DNA from: Arcticibacter pallidicorallinus
GTDB taxonomy: Bacteria > Bacteroidota > Bacteroidia > Sphingobacteriales > Sphingobacteriaceae
Direction: 5' to 3'
DNA: 64,000 nucleotides
Assembly: GCF_003002875.1 (NCBI RefSeq)
Contig: NZ_PVTH01000004.1
Coordinates: forward strand, 62,001 to 126,000
Positions 60,588 to 64,000 of this stretch are shown in pieces. The translations under genes and the position numbers were made by a program. The notes under the pieces are model-generated. The model was not told where the DNA came from. It saw only the letters and a program-made list of their open reading frames with translations, and searched no databases. Numbering within the stretch: the stretch's first letter is position 1; every line of letters begins with the position of its first letter.

Positions 60588-61508
60588 TCAGAATCCCAAG
60601 TTCGTTTGCTTGTTCAGAAGCATTGGCCTGGCTAGCTTCGTACCCAGAACCTCATTCCAGCGCCTGACTGTATAGTCAGCCAATATCGGTGTATCCTTTT
60701 CATCGTGTTGGTGCAAAAAGAAATAAGCAGACTGAAGCCCCTGCTCTTTCCACGATCTGATGCGCTCGATCCAGTCATCTACCCTGCTAAAATCGCTTTC
60801 GTGCAGACCGTTACCGACAAAGCGAATGAAGGCATGCGGCGTTGGTAGCTCCATGTGCAGGCAATCGCGACGACCGCTGGCATCTGTTATTACCGCACCA
60901 ACGTGGTTCTGTCTCAATATCTGAAACAAAGCAGATCTTGCTTCCGGGTCAGCAAACCATGCCTGATGCCGCACCTCAAGAAAGAGATTGAAGTCCTTTG
61001 GTAAAGACTCCAAATAATCAGACAAAACCGACAAGTTCGCCGGTCCGAAATTATCACCAAGCTGAAGAAAGCATGGGCCTAAATATGGACCAAACTCCAT
61101 AATACTTTCCAGGTACTGCGAGGTGGTATCCTCAGCGTTTTTTAACCTTTTTATATGACTGATGGTTCGAGTAATTTTTGGACAGAATTTAAAATCCAGC
61201 CTCTCTGCTTCCGCTTTTTGTCTCCAGGTTACTATTTGCTGTTTTTCAGGCATTTTATAGAATACCGCATTAAGCTCAATAGCATTAAAATGCTTAACAT
61301 ATTCGTCCAGAAATATGCTCTCTTTGGTTTTGGGCGGATAAATTAACCCCTTCCATTCCTTTCTACCCCATTTAGCGCAGCCGACGTAAGACAGCAGTTC
61401 ATTGACACGCGTTTGCTCTTTAAGCACATCACCCGTTAATATACCATCCTTAGGTAAGCTAAAATCAATAGTCGGCAATTCTTGTTCAGGTACTTTACCA
61501 AAATCCAT
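60588..61508 (-). CDS. DUF72 domain-containing protein
   Basis: 306 residues from ATG 61508 (MDFGKVPEQELPTIDFSLP). YVGCAKWGRKEWKGLIYPP, KHFNAIELNAVFYKMP, FLQLGDNFGPANL, LFLEVRHQAWF and FIRFVGNGL are the DUF72 TIM-barrel motifs. The longer open frame upstream crosses the rplT terminator and is rejected. Function unknown; relatives have been suggested as endonuclease IV-like barrels. Confidence 0.9.
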   Translation of the reverse strand: MDFGKVPEQELPTIDFSLPKDGILTGDVLKEQTRVNELLSYVGCAKWGRKEWKGLIYPPKTKESIFLDEYVKHFNAIELNAVFYKMPEKQQIVTWRQKAEAERLDFKFCPKITRTISHIKRLKNAEDTTSQYLESIMEFGPYLGPCFLQLGDNFGPANLSVLSDYLESLPKDFNLFLEVRHQAWFADPEARSALFQILRQNHVGAVITDASGRRDCLHMELPTPHAFIRFVGNGLHESDFSRVDDWIERIRSWKEQGLQSAYFFLHQHDEKDTPILADYTVRRWNEVLGTKLARPMLLNKQTNLGF

Positions 61509-61523
61509 ATTATATAAAACGAG

Positions 61524-61552
61524 AAAAGGGAGCCATTGTGTGACTCCCTTTC
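61524..61552 (-). terminator. Terminator of the thrS-infC-rpmI-rplT operon
   Basis: AAAGGGAG/CTCCCTTT stem with an 11-base loop, 22 bases after the rplT stop on the minus strand; the strand then continues CTTTTCTCGTTTTATA. Confidence 0.75.
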
Positions 61553-61573
61553 CAATTTGTAATAAAAACAATA

Positions 61574-61918
61574 TTATTTCACAGCATCAATTATAGCTTT
61601 GAATGCAGCTGGCTCGTTCATTGCAAGATCAGCTAGAACTTTACGGTTCAAACCGATTTCTTTCGCTGACAATTTACCGATCAACTGAGAATACGAAATT
61701 CCGTGTTGACGTGCACCTGCATTGATACGCTGAATCCAAAGAGCTCTAAACTCTCTTTTCTTGGTCTTACGGTCACGGTATGCATACTGTAAACCTTTTT
61801 CTACTGTGTTTTTAGCAACAGTATAGACCTTGCTGCGTGATCCGTAATAGCCTTTGGCTAAATTTAAGATCTTTTTTCTTCTTCTTCTTGACGCTACTGC
61901 GTTTACCGAACGTGGCAT
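61574..61918 (-). CDS. rplT: Ribosomal protein bL20
   Basis: 114 residues, full length: [31 protein letters not shown], the [27 protein letters not shown] core and the [15 protein letters not shown] end. An early 50S assembly protein that also represses its own operon in other bacteria by binding a leader structure. It is the last gene of thrS-infC-rpmI-rplT. Confidence 0.97.
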   Translation of the reverse strand: MPRSVNAVASRRRRKKILNLAKGYYGSRSKVYTVAKNTVEKGLQYAYRDRKTKKREFRALWIQRINAGARQHGISYSQLIGKLSAKEIGLNRKVLADLAMNEPAAFKAIIDAVK

Positions 61919-61988
61919 GTTGTTTGATTTTTGACAGCGGTGTTGCTAATGCAATCTTAGGTACCGGGTGTCTGGTTACTTAATTAAA

Positions 61989-62189
61989 TTACTTTCCGAT
62001 GCAAAGCATTCTTTTCACGTTTCCTAAGTCAGCTTCAGAAACTAAGCTTGTCTGACTCAAGTTACGCTTACGCTTAGTAGACATCTTGGTTAAGATGTGG
62101 CTCATAAACGCATTCTTCCTTGCAATTTTACCTGTTCCAGTAAGCTTGAAGCGCTTTTTAGCACTGGAATTGGTTTTCATTTTTGGCAT
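61989..62189 (-). CDS. rpmI: Ribosomal protein bL35
   Basis: 66 residues: [40 protein letters not shown] and [11 protein letters not shown], the full bL35. It lies 70 bases before rplT and 20 bases after infC on the minus strand in the standard order. Confidence 0.97.
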   Translation of the reverse strand: MPKMKTNSSAKKRFKLTGTGKIARKNAFMSHILTKMSTKRKRNLSQTSLVSEADLGNVKRMLCIGK

Positions 62190-62209
62190 AACTCTATTTA
62201 TTAATTGTT

Positions 62210-62785
62210 TTATTTTTTTGCTTTCGGGCCAACGATTAAAAACATACGTTTTCCCTCTAGTTTTGGTAATTGCTCTACTTTACCCACTTCTTCTAAAGCC
62301 TGAGCAAATCTAAGCAACAGAATTTCCCCCTGCTCTTTATAAACGATAGCTCTACCTTTGAAGTGAACATAAGCACGAACCTTCTCTCCCGCTTCCAGGA
62401 AGCCAATGGCATGTTTCAACTTGAACTGAAAGTCATGCTCGTTGGTGTTCGGCCCAAAACGAATTTCTTTAATAACCGTCTGCTTTGCGTTGGCCTTTAT
62501 CTCCTTAAGCTTTTTCTTCTGCTCATAGATAAATTTATTGTAGTCTATTACTCTACAAACGGGAGGATCAGCATTAGGAGATATTTCGACTAGATCCAGC
62601 TCTTGCTCTTCAGCAATTTTTCTGGCTTCAGCCAAAGACATGATACCCTGTTCAACATTGTCACCAACAAGACGTACTTGTTGAGCTCTGATATACTCAT
62701 TAATGTTGTGCTCAGCCTCTTTTTTCTTAAACGGAGGTCTCGGTCCGCGTGGACCCTTATTAAAACCTGGTCTTCCTAATGCCAA
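62210..62785 (-). CDS. infC: Translation initiation factor IF-3 (TTG start)
   Basis: 191 residues: basic N-terminal extension ([21 protein letters not shown]), IF3-N with [19 protein letters not shown], a linker, and IF3-C with [21 protein letters not shown] and [12 protein letters not shown]. The start is forced: an in-frame TAA lies two codons before TTG 62785 and no ATG follows until ~residue 49, inside the N-domain. A non-AUG start on infC is a known device for IF3 autoregulation. It starts 14 bases after the thrS stop. Confidence 0.94.
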   Translation of the reverse strand: MALGRPGFNKGPRGPRPPFKKKEAEHNINEYIRAQQVRLVGDNVEQGIMSLAEARKIAEEQELDLVEISPNADPPVCRVIDYNKFIYEQKKKLKEIKANAKQTVIKEIRFGPNTNEHDFQFKLKHAIGFLEAGEKVRAYVHFKGRAIVYKEQGEILLLRFAQALEEVGKVEQLPKLEGKRMFLIVGPKAKK

Positions 62786-62799
62786 ATGTTATTCTTTAT

Positions 62800-64000
62800 T
62801 TAAACTGTTACTTCTGTAATTAATTGTTTTTCAAATGCTTCTGCCGTCATGCTTCCTAAATCGCCTTCACCATGCTTACGAACAGAGACCAAATTCTCGT
62901 TCATTTCCTTCTCACCGATTATTAACATGTACGGAATCTTTTTGATTTCCGCATCCCTGATTTTTCTACCGATTTTCTCGTCGCGTAAGTCAATCAAGCC
63001 GCGAATATCGGAATTATTAAGAGATTCTAAAACTTTTTTTGCGTAATCTTCATATTTTTCCGATATGGGAAGCACGATAAACTGGTCTGGTGTCAACCAA
63101 AGCGGGAAATTGCCTGCGCAATGTTCGATAAGCACCGCAACAAACCTCTCCAGCGATCCAAATGGCGCTCTGTGAATCATTACAGGACGGTGTTTAAGGT
63201 TATCGCTTCCTGTATATTCCAGTTCAAAACGCTCAGGTAAATTGTAGTCAACCTGTATAGTGCCGAGCTGCCACCTGCGACCAAGAGCATCCTTGACCAT
63301 GAAGTCCAGCTTCGGTCCGTAAAACGCAGCCTCGCCTAATTCAACCACCGTAGGCAAACCTTTCTCTTCTGCAGCTTCAATGATAGCAGCCTCTGCAAGA
63401 GCCCAGTTTTCGTCTGAACCGATGTACTTCGTTTTGTTCTCCGGATCGCGAAGAGATACCTGTGCGGTATAATCATTGAATCCTAAAGCATTGAACACAT
63501 AAAGGACCAGATCGATCACTTTCTTAAACTCTTCTTTTACCTGATCGGGGCGACAGAATAAGTGTGCATCATCTTGAGTGAAGCCTCTTACCCTGGTAAG
63601 ACCGTGGAGCTCTCCGCTTTGCTCGTAACGATAAACCGTACCGAACTCTGCAAATCGAACCGGTAGATCTTTATAGGAGCGCGGTTTAAATTTATATAGC
63701 TCACAATGATGCGGGCAATTCATCGGCTTCAGGAAGAACTCCTCTCCCTCCTGTGGCGTCTTGATTGGCTGAAACGAGTCGGCTCCATATTTCTCGTAAT
63801 GCCCGGATGTTACGTACAGATTCTTATGACCGATATGCGGAGTTATAACCTGCTCATAACCGGACTTCATCTGAGCTCTTTGCAAGAATTGCACCAACTT
63901 CTCACGTAATGCAGCTCCTTTGGGCAACCACATAGGAAGACCCATTCCTACCTTCTCTGAAAAAGTAAATAACTCCAGTTCCTTACCCAGCTTTCTGTGA
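62800..64000 (-). CDS. thrS: Threonyl-tRNA synthetase, C-terminal part (gene runs off the window)
   Basis: The right edge cuts the gene; about 400 C-terminal residues are seen and the frame stays open to base 64000 ([18 protein letters not shown] before [19 protein letters not shown]). Class II core with the zinc-site [45 protein letters not shown], and [21 protein letters not shown], then the anticodon-binding domain ([21 protein letters not shown]). It charges tRNA-Thr and heads the visible part of the thrS-infC-rpmI-rplT operon. Confidence 0.97.
   Translation of the reverse strand, partial: HRKLGKELELFTFSEKVGMGLPMWLPKGAALREKLVQFLQRAQMKSGYEQVITPHIGHKNLYVTSGHYEKYGADSFQPIKTPQEGEEFFLKPMNCPHHCELYKFKPRSYKDLPVRFAEFGTVYRYEQSGELHGLTRVRGFTQDDAHLFCRPDQVKEEFKKVIDLVLYVFNALGFNDYTAQVSLRDPENKTKYIGSDENWALAEAAIIEAAEEKGLPTVVELGEAAFYGPKLDFMVKDALGRRWQLGTIQVDYNLPERFELEYTGSDNLKHRPVMIHRAPFGSLERFVAVLIEHCAGNFPLWLTPDQFIVLPISEKYEDYAKKVLESLNNSDIRGLIDLRDEKIGRKIRDAEIKKIPYMLIIGEKEMNENLVSVRKHGEGDLGSMTAEAFEKQLITEVTV

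Overview
The window is chromosomal DNA of a Bacteroidota bacterium, most likely a member of the Sphingobacteriaceae (Pedobacter or a close relative). Three kinds of evidence point there: promoters of the Bacteroidota type (TTTG, about 19 bases, TAnnTTTG) rather than -35/-10 boxes; few Shine-Dalgarno sequences; and families common in that group (DUF2795, DUF4296, the short Hc1-like histone protein, YtxH and lmo0937-type small membrane proteins, stand-alone heptose kinase, PduO-type adenosyltransferase beside an ABC ATPase). Genus is inferred from gene content only; no rRNA is present. No phage, integrase, intact insertion sequence or CRISPR array was seen.

Layout. 1-3.4 kb: end of a beta-propeller/beta-barrel surface protein, a divergent GIY-YIG / LexA-like repressor pair sharing a palindromic operator candidate, and a Spy-like periplasmic protein. 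3.4-3.8 kb: a gene-free stretch with a large imperfect inverted repeat. 3.8-24 kb: mostly housekeeping genes (aspartate aminotransferase, heptose kinase, MacB-like permease, queA, ispD, cobalamin adenosyltransferase, gatC, plsC, trpS, deoxynucleoside kinase, kdsB, M23 lipoprotein, purU, pncB, TerC, DNA glycosylase, polyphosphate-glucokinase-like ROK kinase, flavin oxidoreductase). 24.4 kb: tRNA-Ala(GGC). 24.6-34 kb: Bcr-type MFS exporter, MscS channel, Crp-like regulator and a complete RND efflux operon (adaptor, pump, TolC).

34-37.9 kb holds the most distinctive locus: a three-gene minus-strand operon for a type III polyketide synthase, a SAM methyltransferase and a FAD oxidoreductase, divergent by 40 bases from a UbiA-type membrane prenyltransferase. 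It resembles a small pathway for a methylated, oxidised and possibly prenylated phenolic lipid or quinone; the product cannot be read from sequence. 37.9-45 kb: metallophosphoesterase, a gene-free stretch with hairpins and a 17-base direct repeat, FMN reductase, YceI, ClC channel, sensor kinase, YtxH.

45.2-48.7 kb is a second themed cluster, probably for nitric oxide or nitrosative stress: a DUF2249-ScdA_N-hemerythrin iron-sulfur repair protein with a textbook promoter, beside a translationally coupled operon of a DUF1858/DUF2249 protein, an NnrS/heme-copper-oxidase-like membrane protein and a DUF59 iron-sulfur assembly factor. 48.8-55.7 kb: histone-like protein, a DsbD split into two genes, a SelW-like protein, a PNPOx-family protein, mutS2 coupled to a lipoprotein gene. 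55.8-64 kb: YggS, GNAT, aspartate kinase and a THUMP-like methyltransferase in a tight operon, then cspA, a 1-Cys peroxiredoxin, DUF72 and the conserved thrS-infC-rpmI-rplT translation operon running off the right edge. infC has a forced TTG start.
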